In this document: piece after piece, positions 1-7,594 of the stretch
How positions within the stretch are numbered: position 1 is the first letter of the stretch
Layout: every line of letters begins with the position of its first letter
The notes under the pieces: generated by a model
Databases searched by the model: none
Seen by the model: only the letters and a program-made list of their open reading frames with translations
What the model was told of the DNA's origin: nothing
From: Glaciecola amylolytica
GTDB lineage: Bacteria; Bacteroidota; Bacteroidia; Flavobacteriales_D; Crocinitomicaceae
Direction: 5' to 3'
Assembly: GCA_003856375.1 (NCBI GenBank)
Contig: CP034120.1
Location: 2,852,001-2,916,000 of the forward strand
DNA length: 64,000 nucleotides
Program-made: the position numbers and the translations under genes

Positions 1-650
1 TGAGAGACGATTTAGCCTTCATTGCTGCAAAGGTTTATCAGTCGGGAAACAATTCACCGATGTCACCGGGTTATTTTGAAGAAAGCGGGAATTCTGTTTT
101 TATCAATACACCGGATATGATTGCTTATAATCCAATTCATAACAGAACCTATCTGGTCAACCAGAACATCAACAACGGTGGTTTTGACTTAAATGTATCT
201 TCCCTGTTTCAGCCGTCGAAATGCGAAAAAGTAGTTCAGGTGGTAACGTATAACGACCCGCATAATATCATTGGAATCGGAAATTTCAATCCACTTCCGA
301 TGTACGCCAATACTTATGACTCGCGCGATAAAAACCGCCCATGTTCAAATATTATACTTTGTCAAAGTGTTTCACCTACTTCCATAGCTGTCAATAATTC
401 ACGTGCTCCGGGTTCATTACTGGCTCCGAACCCTGCTGCTGAGAAGTTGACAATTACATTGGAAGAGGAAACTATTCAGAGTGTATTGGTTTATGATATG
501 AAAGGAAATCGCGTGCTTTCGCAACAAGCGACAGAGCACACATTAAATGAAATGACTCTTGGTGTCGGGAAACTGAATCAAGGTGCTTATATCATTGAAA
601 TTACGACCAAAGAAGGGATTATTCACCGCGAAAAATTCGTGAAGGAATAA
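1..650 (+). CDS. T9SS type A cargo protein, 3' part (5' end outside window)
   Basis: The reading frame is open from base 3 and continues upstream of the window, so only the last ~215 residues are visible. The final ~75 residues look like a T9SS type A sorting domain: an APNPAAEKL start, a VYDMKGNRV strand, a LNQGAYIIEI segment and a basic end (EKFVKE). Such domains direct outer-membrane export by the type IX system and are then removed. The part before it gives no recognisable catalytic motif; it may be the end of a beta-propeller or a beta-rich repeat protein. The gene ends in a strong hairpin. The ATG at 60 is probably internal. Confidence 0.8.
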   Translation, partial: RDDLAFIAAKVYQSGNNSPMSPGYFEESGNSVFINTPDMIAYNPIHNRTYLVNQNINNGGFDLNVSSLFQPSKCEKVVQVVTYNDPHNIIGIGNFNPLPMYANTYDSRDKNRPCSNIILCQSVSPTSIAVNNSRAPGSLLAPNPAAEKLTITLEEETIQSVLVYDMKGNRVLSQQATEHTLNEMTLGVGKLNQGAYIIEITTKEGIIHREKFVKE

Positions 651-675
651 CCTTCTATTCTTTCATTTACTCAGG

Positions 676-706
676 AACCTCGTTTGTATTCGCAAACGAG
701 GTTTTT
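676..706 (+). terminator. Intrinsic terminator
   Basis: An 11-bp stem (676-686 with 693-703), loop of six bases, runs into a T stretch on the + strand. It sits 26 bases after the stop of the first gene. Confidence 0.8.
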
Positions 707-721
707 ACAATCCGGGAATAA

Positions 722-753
722 CAAAAAAACGCCCCGGAATTCCGGAGCGTTTT
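722..753 (-). terminator. Intrinsic terminator, minus strand
   Basis: AAAACGC (726-732) pairs with GCGTTTT (747-753) around a self-complementary CCGGAATTCCGG core. Read on the minus strand it ends in a T run (A run 722-729 on +). It terminates the secreted-protein gene at 777-2969. Confidence 0.8.
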
Positions 754-776
754 CATGAATATGATTTGTAATATGC

Positions 777-2969
777 TTATTCAATGATCACCGTGATCGG
801 AGGAATTGTTCCTTCATCGCTGGTTAATTGCACGAAGTAAACACCTGTTGCCAATCCTGTTGCATTGATTGCCGCTTCAGACTGCGCACCCGACAATTCC
901 GTTGCAAAGCAAGTTACACCTTGAGCATTCACCAATGTGATCACTGCATTGGACAAGTTTTTACTGAATGCAAGTTTGAATGTTCCATTGTTAGGAACCG
1001 GATAAGCTGTCAGTGTCGTTGTTTGCAACTCATCCAATCCTAAAGAACAATCTACCGATATCACACTTACGTTGATCGTATCAACAAGCGTACATCCGAT
1101 TGAATCAACAACCTGCAGAATGTATTGACCACTGTTTTGAGCCGGGTAAACATTCCAGTTGTTGTTGTCATTATTCCATGTGTAAGACTGGTAACCAAGT
1201 CCTGCTTCAAGCATAAACAGCTGACCGTTATCTGCACAAACTGTTGTATCGTTACCAAGGTTTACGGAATTGAATGTGTATGTAATACTGGAAGGACAAC
1301 CAACCATATCACTACCTGGCAGCACAGACAAAGAATCAGTCATGTCGATATATCCTAATGCTTCTTCGTCTCCACCAAATTGACCATCACTTTCATAATG
1401 GAAATACAAACGCTGATTCATCGGGTGAGTCACGAACGAAGCAAGGTCGCTCACATCCGAAAACTGTGTTACCGGAGTAACCATATCCGTTGTCAGGTTA
1501 TGAGCAACGATCTCATTGACATCATTACTCATGTAAAATACCGTGTAATCGATACCATCGTAACCTGCAACTCCCCAATCAGCCCAGTTTTCTGATCCGT
1601 TCAACTCTAATGTAAAGATTCCAAGATCTTCTACATCACCGAAACTAATATCGATCGCATAGACATGATTGTCATTTCCGTTGTAGATTACCAATTTACC
1701 GGAACCTGCAAACATACCACAATTGGTATTGTCAGTTCCCAACTGAAGGGTTTCCGACAATGGAATAATCTCAGTTGTAGGATTCAGATCTGCATCCAGT
1801 GCAACCAAGGCATTACACGTAAAGTCGCTGCTATTGTCGTTATCCGGCATAGTTTCGTCGTCCATGTTATAGAGCGAGTAAATTTTGCGCTCACGAAGAT
1901 CTGTGAAAAGACCGTCGCGAATTGGTAACGATACTCCCGGAGTAAGCAAGTCAAGGTCAAAACGAACCGTTGCGTCGTCACCTATCATATAAACCGTTGA
2001 ATCCGTAATAGCAATTCCTCCGCGGTCATCTCCGGCAATATTATCGATGTCTACTACATAAGCACTGTCATTCGTGATCGTGTCAATCATGTAGTAAGTG
2101 CCTGGTCTAAAACGACCATAGAAATAAGTTGTCGGAGAATGTGTTATTGCCGGAAAGGCATAGGAATCTGTCGTATCAAAAGCCTGTGAAAGGTTTGGCA
2201 TCGGGGAGAATACATTAGTAGGTCCGCCGGGAGTAAAGATCGGTTCGCTGTTCAGACAAACCAATTTGGATACATCTCCCGGAGCTGATAAAACGCGCAT
2301 AGTCTGTGTTTTGGTAGTAATACAGCCGATTCCGTCCGTGTAGGTATAAGTGATCGGATAGTTTCCTGCCACCAATCCCGCAGGATTGAAATTGTTTCCA
2401 CTGACATACGTTCCGGAAAATGTTCCTCCGGTCGGAATTCCAGTCAGTGCCTGCGGTCCGCTTGTTGAACAAGTTTTGTTATTGAACGTGAAATCTGCAA
2501 AGTCCACCGGCTCTCCGAATGCACAATAATTGTATATCAAGCGCACTTTTACCATATTGAAATCCACACATCCGGGAATCATATCTTCGTTTGCAACAAG
2601 TTTAATCACGGCATTGGTTCCCCAGGTACTGATGTCGGAAGCAGCGAATGTCTGGATATTGATATTGTGCTCGCAAGTCGGAACATTTCCACCGATATCT
2701 GAGAGAAACACCATTCCCGGTAAAATGGGCGTGTAATACTGACTTCCCCAGTCAAAGTAACCGATATAGGACACTTCAATAGTGGCATTACCATATCCTG
2801 ACGGAGCCAGTCCGGAGAAATTGAAGTACAGTGTATCTCCCGGATTGTAGAGTGTATCGTATTCATGTCCGCTGTCGGATAAACCAAACGCATCGTACGT
2901 TTGAGCATGATTTTTGTTTATCATGCCGATCAGAATAAATACGGTCAGGATAGTAATGATTTTTTTCAT
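777..2969 (-). CDS. Secreted T9SS type A cargo protein, 730 aa
   Basis: An N-terminal signal peptide (about residues 1-22, ending NHAQ) is followed by a beta-rich ectodomain. Residues ~160-230 look like a gliding/PKD-type module; residues ~270-560 repeat strand-turn patterns with aspartates (YVVDIDNIAGDDRGG, YAIDISFGDVEDLG) typical of a beta-propeller. Another short Ig-like module (NLGNDTTVCADNG) precedes the last ~75 residues, a type A sorting domain (YPVPNNGTFKLAF ... ATGVYFVQLTSDEG). The protein is therefore predicted to be exported and surface attached or released. No enzyme motif was seen. A TAnnTTTG promoter and a 16-bp palindrome lie just upstream; the gene is monocistronic with its own terminator. 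Confidence 0.85.
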   Translation of the reverse strand: MKKIITILTVFILIGMINKNHAQTYDAFGLSDSGHEYDTLYNPGDTLYFNFSGLAPSGYGNATIEVSYIGYFDWGSQYYTPILPGMVFLSDIGGNVPTCEHNINIQTFAASDISTWGTNAVIKLVANEDMIPGCVDFNMVKVRLIYNYCAFGEPVDFADFTFNNKTCSTSGPQALTGIPTGGTFSGTYVSGNNFNPAGLVAGNYPITYTYTDGIGCITTKTQTMRVLSAPGDVSKLVCLNSEPIFTPGGPTNVFSPMPNLSQAFDTTDSYAFPAITHSPTTYFYGRFRPGTYYMIDTITNDSAYVVDIDNIAGDDRGGIAITDSTVYMIGDDATVRFDLDLLTPGVSLPIRDGLFTDLRERKIYSLYNMDDETMPDNDNSSDFTCNALVALDADLNPTTEIIPLSETLQLGTDNTNCGMFAGSGKLVIYNGNDNHVYAIDISFGDVEDLGIFTLELNGSENWADWGVAGYDGIDYTVFYMSNDVNEIVAHNLTTDMVTPVTQFSDVSDLASFVTHPMNQRLYFHYESDGQFGGDEEALGYIDMTDSLSVLPGSDMVGCPSSITYTFNSVNLGNDTTVCADNGQLFMLEAGLGYQSYTWNNDNNNWNVYPAQNSGQYILQVVDSIGCTLVDTINVSVISVDCSLGLDELQTTTLTAYPVPNNGTFKLAFSKNLSNAVITLVNAQGVTCFATELSGAQSEAAINATGLATGVYFVQLTSDEGTIPPITVIIE

Positions 2970-2991
2970 AGTCTTCTTTAATAATTGAGCG

Positions 2992-2999
2992 CAAAGCTA
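2992..2999 (-). promoter_or_regulatory. -7 promoter element (TAGCTTTG)
   Basis: On the minus strand the bases read TAGCTTTG, matching the Bacteroidota -7 consensus TAnnTTTG, 22 bases before the ATG at 2969. No clear -33 TTG was found. Confidence 0.55.
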
Positions 3000-3022
3000 C
3001 CTGTAATTAAAGGAGGCGGATA

Positions 3023-3038
3023 CAGGGGTTACCCCTTG
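3023..3038. promoter_or_regulatory. 16-bp palindromic element shared with 28452-28467
   Basis: CAGGGGTTACCCCTTG contains the inverted repeat GGGGT-T-ACCCC. Its exact reverse complement occurs at 28452-28467, also upstream of a T9SS cargo gene. It lies 24 bases upstream of the -7 box of the 777-2969 gene, a position expected for an activator or repressor site. The binding protein is unknown. Confidence 0.5.
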
Positions 3039-3195
3039 TTCTTTCACAAAAACAAAGCCTTGGTCGAATTCTGATTTCCCAGTAATAACAAGGTTTACAG
3101 GACGAGTAAAAGGGTAAGGCTATGATGTCTAAATAGTTAGAATTTGGTTCCTGATAAATTACGACAAAACGGTTCTTTCAGGGGTGATTTCCGGA

Positions 3196-4341
3196 TCACC
3201 AGCCTCGTTTCCATTTTTGAGCAATTCTCAGTGCCGTTTCCAGCATATAGGGCGACCAGTTTTCGGTTTGCCAAGCTGAATGCGCCAATGAAGAAGTGCT
3301 GAGCAACCGGGTTGCATCTTCATAATCGGCAGCATGTTCAAGTATGGAGGACAACTCAAGTTGCTGCTGATGCAATTCTAACGATTCGGGAACAGCTGCC
3401 TTCAGAGAAAGAGGTGCTTTGGGTAAAAAATCATTGTCGGGAAACAATTGATTTTGCGCATTGAAGGTATTTACAATTGCCTGCATGCGATCGAAATCCT
3501 GTTGAAACTGTAGTTGGCTTTCCACAGTATGAAGTGCAATTCCAAGTTGTTCCAACACCACAAATTTCAGATTTTTGCACAAAGGCAGCGCTTGTTTCAG
3601 CAATTCAAAAACAGCTTCCGGAACAGCATCGTCGTGCGTGTCTCTCCGGATTTTGCGCTCAGGCTGAATTCCGGAGGTTTCCCAACTTCCGCCGGAAATG
3701 TGGATTTCGCGTACACGATCAAGCGGATAAGCCTGAATCAACGTTTCAAAATCAAGTGAAAAATTCCGGAGCTGGCAATACAAATTGTGCAGGTCGAGAA
3801 TAATGAATCCGTTGACAGGTTCAATCAGCCGCGACAAAAATTCTCCGTGGTGCTGCACTTCTTCCAGCGAATAGGAAAATGCAAGATTTTCGAGCCCTAC
3901 AGGGCAAGAACACGCTTCCTGAATGCGCTGCAGGCGGTCGGTACCGATATTCAGCGTTTCAGTAGTATATGGAACAGAGATCGGTGCACCTTTGTGGAAA
4001 TCTTCACCGGTCATGAAACCAAAATGTTCCGTGACGTGGTCGAACGTGAAATTGGATGAAACTTTCCGCAAATGATCGAGCCATCGTTGTTGTTCAGCTG
4101 TCCATTTTCCTGAAAAAAGAGAGAAATATACGCCATGACCGATGAGCCTTCCTTCCTTGCCGAAAGCCTGAAGCAGTTCAACAAACCAGTCCGGAATATC
4201 GCGTACTTTGTACAAAGTATCAAAAGACCATTCGATTGCTTCAATTTTTTCTGCGGCAAACAAGGGCAATGCAGCTTGTAGAAGCTGATTGTCCAAATTA
4301 CAGGAAACTGCCGAACGGATTTTTACAGGTGTTTGATTCAT
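3196..4341 (-). CDS. DUF692-family MNIO enzyme (multinuclear non-heme iron oxidative enzyme), candidate RiPP-modifying enzyme
   Basis: Residues ~8-285 carry the DUF692 TIM-barrel pattern: HGVYFSLFS (H69), DHVTEHFGF (H106), ENLAF (E151), DLHNLYC (D183, H185), EIHISGG (H214), DTHDDAVP (D234, H236) and VLEQLG (E264). In this family (MbnB, TglH, ChrH) such His/Asp/Glu residues hold two or three irons that oxidise cysteines of ribosomal peptides. The start chosen is the ATG at 4341, which overlaps the stop of the precursor gene by 4 bases (ATGA), so the two are translationally coupled; an in-frame upstream ATG at 4362 is less likely. The protein is 381 aa, about 100 longer than the core; the helical tail (residues ~290-381) may replace the separate partner protein that other MNIO enzymes need (inference). 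Confidence 0.85.
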   Translation of the reverse strand: MNQTPVKIRSAVSCNLDNQLLQAALPLFAAEKIEAIEWSFDTLYKVRDIPDWFVELLQAFGKEGRLIGHGVYFSLFSGKWTAEQQRWLDHLRKVSSNFTFDHVTEHFGFMTGEDFHKGAPISVPYTTETLNIGTDRLQRIQEACSCPVGLENLAFSYSLEEVQHHGEFLSRLIEPVNGFIILDLHNLYCQLRNFSLDFETLIQAYPLDRVREIHISGGSWETSGIQPERKIRRDTHDDAVPEAVFELLKQALPLCKNLKFVVLEQLGIALHTVESQLQFQQDFDRMQAIVNTFNAQNQLFPDNDFLPKAPLSLKAAVPESLELHQQQLELSSILEHAADYEDATRLLSTSSLAHSAWQTENWSPYMLETALRIAQKWKRGW

Positions 4342-4571
4342 CCCATTCCACAAGCAGGACAAGAATCCCCAATCCCTTTATTCTTTTTTCCTTTGGATTC
4401 CGATTTTGTCGAAGTGTGCTCTTTTTCCTTAGATACTGAGTTTGTCGAAGTTTTCATTTTTGCCTCTTTCGTTTTACCTGAATTCGCATCATTTTGCTGG
4501 CAGGATGAGGACGAGGAAGTTACGGCAATACCAAATGTGATTGCCTGAAGCAAGGTGGAAGAAAGTTTCAT
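4338..4571 (-). CDS. Candidate MNIO-class RiPP precursor peptide, 77 aa, ending DSCPACGMG
   Basis: The peptide starts MKLSSTLLQAI like its neighbour at 4597-4788, which fixes the start at 4571 rather than at an earlier in-frame ATG (4610). It has a hydrophobic lipoprotein-like leader with a Cys at residue 24 (SSSSC), a Lys/Ser/Thr-rich linker of about 40 residues and a C-terminal CPACGMG. The two terminal cysteines are the likely sites of modification by the adjoining DUF692 enzyme, as in chryseobasin-type precursors of Flavobacteriia (family knowledge from memory, not checked). The stop codon overlaps the start of the enzyme gene. Confidence 0.75.
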   Translation of the reverse strand: MKLSSTLLQAITFGIAVTSSSSSCQQNDANSGKTKEAKMKTSTNSVSKEKEHTSTKSESKGKKNKGIGDSCPACGMG

Positions 4572-4596
4572 TGAAAGAAATATTACAAACCGGTTT

Positions 4597-4788
4597 TTAT
4601 CCCATTCCACAAGCCGGGCAACAATCCGGATTCGTTGTGTTTTGAGCAGGTTGACCTGATTGATTATTAGTAATTCGTTCTTTGTTTTTGCTGAAATCTT
4701 CCTTTTCGCAGGAAGTTACGGTAGCCGTTAGAGCCGTTACGGAAACACCCAAAGTAATGGCTTGTAGTAAAGATGATGACAGTTTCAT
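4597..4788 (-). CDS. Candidate MNIO-class RiPP precursor peptide, 63 aa, ending DCCPACGMG
   Basis: It is a paralog of the next gene: the leader begins MKLSSSLLQAITLG and has a lipobox-like TVTSC (Cys 27). A polar linker of about 27 residues follows and the end is CCPACGMG, with three cysteines. It is the first gene of the three-gene operon; 25 bases separate it from the second precursor. The shared leader and tail, with an unrelated linker between them, suggest that selection acts on the two ends: leader for recognition or export and tail for modification (inference). A TAAATTTG promoter box lies 42 bases upstream. Confidence 0.75.
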   Translation of the reverse strand: MKLSSSLLQAITLGVSVTALTATVTSCEKEDFSKNKERITNNQSGQPAQNTTNPDCCPACGMG

Positions 4789-4830
4789 AATAGAAATTTT
4801 CCAAAAGGTAAAACATTCAATTCAAAAGGA

Positions 4831-4838
4831 CAAATTTA
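4831..4838 (-). promoter_or_regulatory. -7 promoter element (TAAATTTG) of the MNIO peptide operon
   Basis: On the minus strand TAAATTTG matches TAnnTTTG exactly, about 42 bases before the first precursor ATG. A -33 motif is not clear. Confidence 0.5.
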
Positions 4839-4942
4839 TTATTTAGGGCGTGTCTTCAGATCGAAATCTGTCTGGAACAAATCACAAATTTCAGAGACTC
4901 TCTCCTTTTCATTTTTATGCACCAAAACAAGAATGCATTGCT

Positions 4943-4950
4943 TAATTTTG
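4943..4950 (+). promoter_or_regulatory. -7 promoter element (TAATTTTG), leaderless arrangement
   Basis: TAATTTTG matches TAnnTTTG and ends only 4 bases before the ATG at 4955. With the usual 4-7 base distance from box to start site the transcript would begin at or next to the ATG. Confidence 0.5.
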
Positions 4951-4954
4951 ACGC

Positions 4955-5473
4955 ATGAAAATAGCTTTGACAGGTGCTCATCGGGTTGGAAAAACAACAC
5001 TGGCTGAAAAACTTCACACATTCCTATCCGATTATATTTTGGTGCAGGAACCTTATGTGGAACTGGAAGAAAAAGGTTATTCATTCTCTGAAACACCGGA
5101 GCTGGAGGATTTTTCTGCTCAGCTGGAATATGCCATCGAACAAATCGGGATGGATGAACCCGATGTTATTTTCGACAGATGCCCGTTGGATTTGCTGGCC
5201 TACATTTTTGTGATCGGTGGCGCCAAAGTTTCTCAACATTTCTATACCAAAGTGATGGAAGCCATGACAGAAATTGATCTTTTGGTATTTGTGCCCATTG
5301 AAAATCCGGACAGAATCGGCTGTCCTGAGTCCGAATTTCCGCAACTCAGAAAACAAGTCAATGAATTGCTGGAAGAATGGATTAATGATTTTGACCTGGA
5401 AATCGTTCAAATCAACGGGGATTTATCGGAACGGGAAAATCAAATCCTCCGGACGATTTCAAATGCTTTGTGA
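4955..5473 (+). CDS. AAA-family P-loop ATPase/kinase-like protein, 172 aa
   Basis: A Walker A motif GAHRVGKTT is at residues 7-15. A possible Walker B-like strand (DVIFDRCPLDLL) lies near residue 70, and the R-rich LID region seen in nucleoside kinases is weak. The arrangement resembles the AAA_28/NadR-type P-loop proteins that bind ATP and phosphorylate small nucleotides or act in signalling. Substrate is not predictable. The gene is divergent from the RiPP operon with about 165 bases between them, and is followed by a copy of the dispersed TTAACCGTTAAA repeat. Confidence 0.7.
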   Translation: MKIALTGAHRVGKTTLAEKLHTFLSDYILVQEPYVELEEKGYSFSETPELEDFSAQLEYAIEQIGMDEPDVIFDRCPLDLLAYIFVIGGAKVSQHFYTKVMEAMTEIDLLVFVPIENPDRIGCPESEFPQLRKQVNELLEEWINDFDLEIVQINGDLSERENQILRTISNAL

Positions 5474-5530
5474 TTATCCGTTTCTTAACCGTTAAAAACG
5501 GTTAGAGGCTCACTGCCATTGAGTTTTACT
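5474..5530 (+). repeat. Dispersed intergenic repeat, copy 1
   Basis: The stretch ATCCGTT-n-TTAACCGTTAAAAAC ... TTAGAG ... GAGTTT recurs at 22663-22720 and 22866-22922. In this copy TAACCGTT (5486-5493) and AACGGTTA (5497-5504) form a perfect 8-bp hairpin after the ATPase gene. Confidence 0.65.
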
Positions 5531-5572
5531 GTAAAAACAATTACCTCATCCCAGAATTTCAGCACCAATTTC

Positions 5573-6655
5573 TTACTGGATCAATTTCCCTTCTTTGTTG
5601 AATTTATAGATTTTTCCATCTCCGTCCTTAACGGTAAACACTCCCGAACTGTAGGTGATTTTGGAATACTTTGTTTCTATAATTACTTTTCCGCTTTGAT
5701 CAATAACGCCTGCTCCACCGTCTCCTCCCATAAAGGCCTCCACGATTGCAAATCCGTCAGAGAATCCTTCCGAAGAGCCGGCATAATTTTTATCGTTGAT
5801 CAACTTTCCGGTTTTATCGATGTACTTGCATCTTGTGTAGTAAGATTCTTTGTAAAAAATCTGGGCAATCCCATCTTTAAAATCAGTTGCTCTCTCGTAA
5901 ACCGGTTCGATAATCACTTTACCGTTTACATCCATAAAACCGGTTTTGGAATCCTTCGAAAATCTCACAAGACCGCCGCTGAAAAAGCTGATAAATCCAT
6001 CTATCGGTTCAATAAGCTGCTTACCTGTTTTGTCTATTAGTGTATATTTTTCACCGATTGCTACGGATGCAAATCCTTCCGAAAAAAAGTCTGCCGAATC
6101 GTATTTGCAATCAATCACTTCTTTTCCTTCGCTATTCACAAAGCCCCATTTACCGTTGAGTTTCACAGCTGCCAACCCATTATTAAACGGGTAAGTTCTT
6201 TCGTATTTACATTCAACAACCAGCGTTCCTTTTGAATTGATAAATCCATACTTTTCTTTCATCTGTACTGAAGCGAACCCTCCGTAAAATGGCTGTGCAT
6301 TCTGGTAGATAAACTCACCCAATTTAGCGCCTGTTTTATCGATGAATCCAAACTTTCCTTTTTTCAGAGAAACGATAGCAAAACCTTCATGGAATTTATC
6401 TGCAAACGAATAAATCAATCCGATAACTTCATTTCCCTTCAAGTCGATAAAGCCCCATTTGTTGTTTTTGGAAACAGCAATAAGCCCTTCTCCATAACCT
6501 TCCCATTCTTCGTATTTGGTAGCAGGAATAATGACTTCCCCGTCTTGCTTAAACCCTATTTTCCCTGAGGTCTTGTCTTTAAATGCAGTGATTTTTTGTG
6601 CATTTGCCAGAATTGAGATTGAACAGATCCAACAAATTGTGATTAGTTTTTTCAT
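5573..6655 (-). CDS. Secreted WG-repeat protein, 360 aa
   Basis: A signal peptide (residues 1-20, ending NAQ) is followed by about nine WG/KWG-type repeats of 30-40 residues, for example KWGFIDLKGNEVI, KFGFIDKTGAKLG, KYGFINSKGTLVV, KWGFVNSEGKEVI and TGFMDVNGKVIIEP. WG repeats fold into beta-rich rods and are common in Bacteroidota surface or periplasmic proteins; no enzymatic role is known for them. There is no T9SS sorting domain, so it is expected to stay in the periplasm or be lipid-independent and secreted otherwise. It is convergent with the ATPase gene and monocistronic. Confidence 0.85.
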   Translation of the reverse strand: MKKLITICWICSISILANAQKITAFKDKTSGKIGFKQDGEVIIPATKYEEWEGYGEGLIAVSKNNKWGFIDLKGNEVIGLIYSFADKFHEGFAIVSLKKGKFGFIDKTGAKLGEFIYQNAQPFYGGFASVQMKEKYGFINSKGTLVVECKYERTYPFNNGLAAVKLNGKWGFVNSEGKEVIDCKYDSADFFSEGFASVAIGEKYTLIDKTGKQLIEPIDGFISFFSGGLVRFSKDSKTGFMDVNGKVIIEPVYERATDFKDGIAQIFYKESYYTRCKYIDKTGKLINDKNYAGSSEGFSDGFAIVEAFMGGDGGAGVIDQSGKVIIETKYSKITYSSGVFTVKDGDGKIYKFNKEGKLIQ

Positions 6656-6889
6656 GCAGCTTACTTTTTAAATTGAATTACTTGCTTTTACATTCATTTC
6701 GTAAACATTCACGAAGGAAACGCCCGTACAAGGACTTCACGATTATCCGGATTTTCAAATATTTAACGCGCTGAAAGTAGTTATATTAATCGACAAATTG
6801 CACTTTGACGTTAAGAGACCCGATGCGTCGAATTTCTTCCGATATTCAAATCGGATTAAACTTTTTTCGATCCTTTGCCTCTAAAAACC

Positions 6890-7519
6890 ATGAGCAGTCA
6901 AACAAACAACCATCCCGAATTCTGGGAGAAAAATTTCAGTGAGAAACAGGAAATGTGGGGCCTGGAACCGTCCAAATCTGCCCTGCTGACAAAAGATTTG
7001 TTTCTGGAACGATCCGTAAAAAATGTACTCATTCCCGGAATCGGTTACGGGCGGAATGCCCAACTCTTTCGGGAAAATGGAATGATCGTTACAGGAATTG
7101 AGATCTCAGAAACCGCTATTGAACTGCTCAAAAAGCATTACGGCCCGGAAATGACTGTTTATCATGGTTCTGTAACTGACATGCCTTTCGACAAACTCAA
7201 CTACGACGGAATTTTCTGTTATGCCTTGATTCATTTACTGGATGACAGCGAAAGGCAAAAACTGATTCAAGCCTGTTATAATCAACTGACGGAAAACGGC
7301 TGCATGGTTTTTACGGTTGTTTCGAAAGAAGCACCAACTTATGGAACAGGTAAATTGATCGGTAAAGACCGCTATGAGCAATTCGGTGGAGTAAATATAT
7401 TTTTTTACGATGAAGATTCTATTCAGGAAGAATTTGGTAAAGCCGGGTTGATTGAAATCAAAAAAGTCGAAGAAAACTACCCGTTTCACCTGATTATTTG
7501 TCAAAAACAGCGCGATTAA
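6890..7519 (+). CDS. Class I SAM-dependent methyltransferase, 209 aa
   Basis: The glycine-rich SAM-binding motif appears as NVLIPGIGYGRNAQLF (about residues 45-60), followed by the acidic end of strand 2 (VTGIEIS) and motif IV-like YDGIFCYALIHLL. The layout resembles the thiopurine methyltransferase/TehB-like branch of small-molecule methyltransferases. Substrate unknown. The ATG at 6890 is preferred over an in-frame TTG at 6875. It has its own hairpin downstream and is convergent with the S74 cargo gene. Confidence 0.85.
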   Translation: MSSQTNNHPEFWEKNFSEKQEMWGLEPSKSALLTKDLFLERSVKNVLIPGIGYGRNAQLFRENGMIVTGIEISETAIELLKKHYGPEMTVYHGSVTDMPFDKLNYDGIFCYALIHLLDDSERQKLIQACYNQLTENGCMVFTVVSKEAPTYGTGKLIGKDRYEQFGGVNIFFYDEDSIQEEFGKAGLIEIKKVEENYPFHLIICQKQRD

Positions 7520-7541
7520 ACGTACTTGTATTCAAATCAGA

Positions 7542-7566
7542 ACGCAGGAGTTCTGAATTCCTGCGT
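7542..7566. terminator. Bidirectional hairpin between convergent genes
   Basis: ACGCAGGA (7542-7549) pairs with TCCTGCGT (7559-7566). It lies between the methyltransferase stop and the end of the minus-strand cargo gene. T runs are short on both sides, so efficiency is uncertain. Confidence 0.5.
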
Positions 7567-7594
7567 CCCTTCTTGTTAAAGCAATATCTTGCCA

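Noticed and set aside
5519-6040. 173-codon + strand frame opposite the WG-repeat gene
   Set aside because: It lies almost entirely antisense to the WG repeats, which give a coherent protein on the minus strand.
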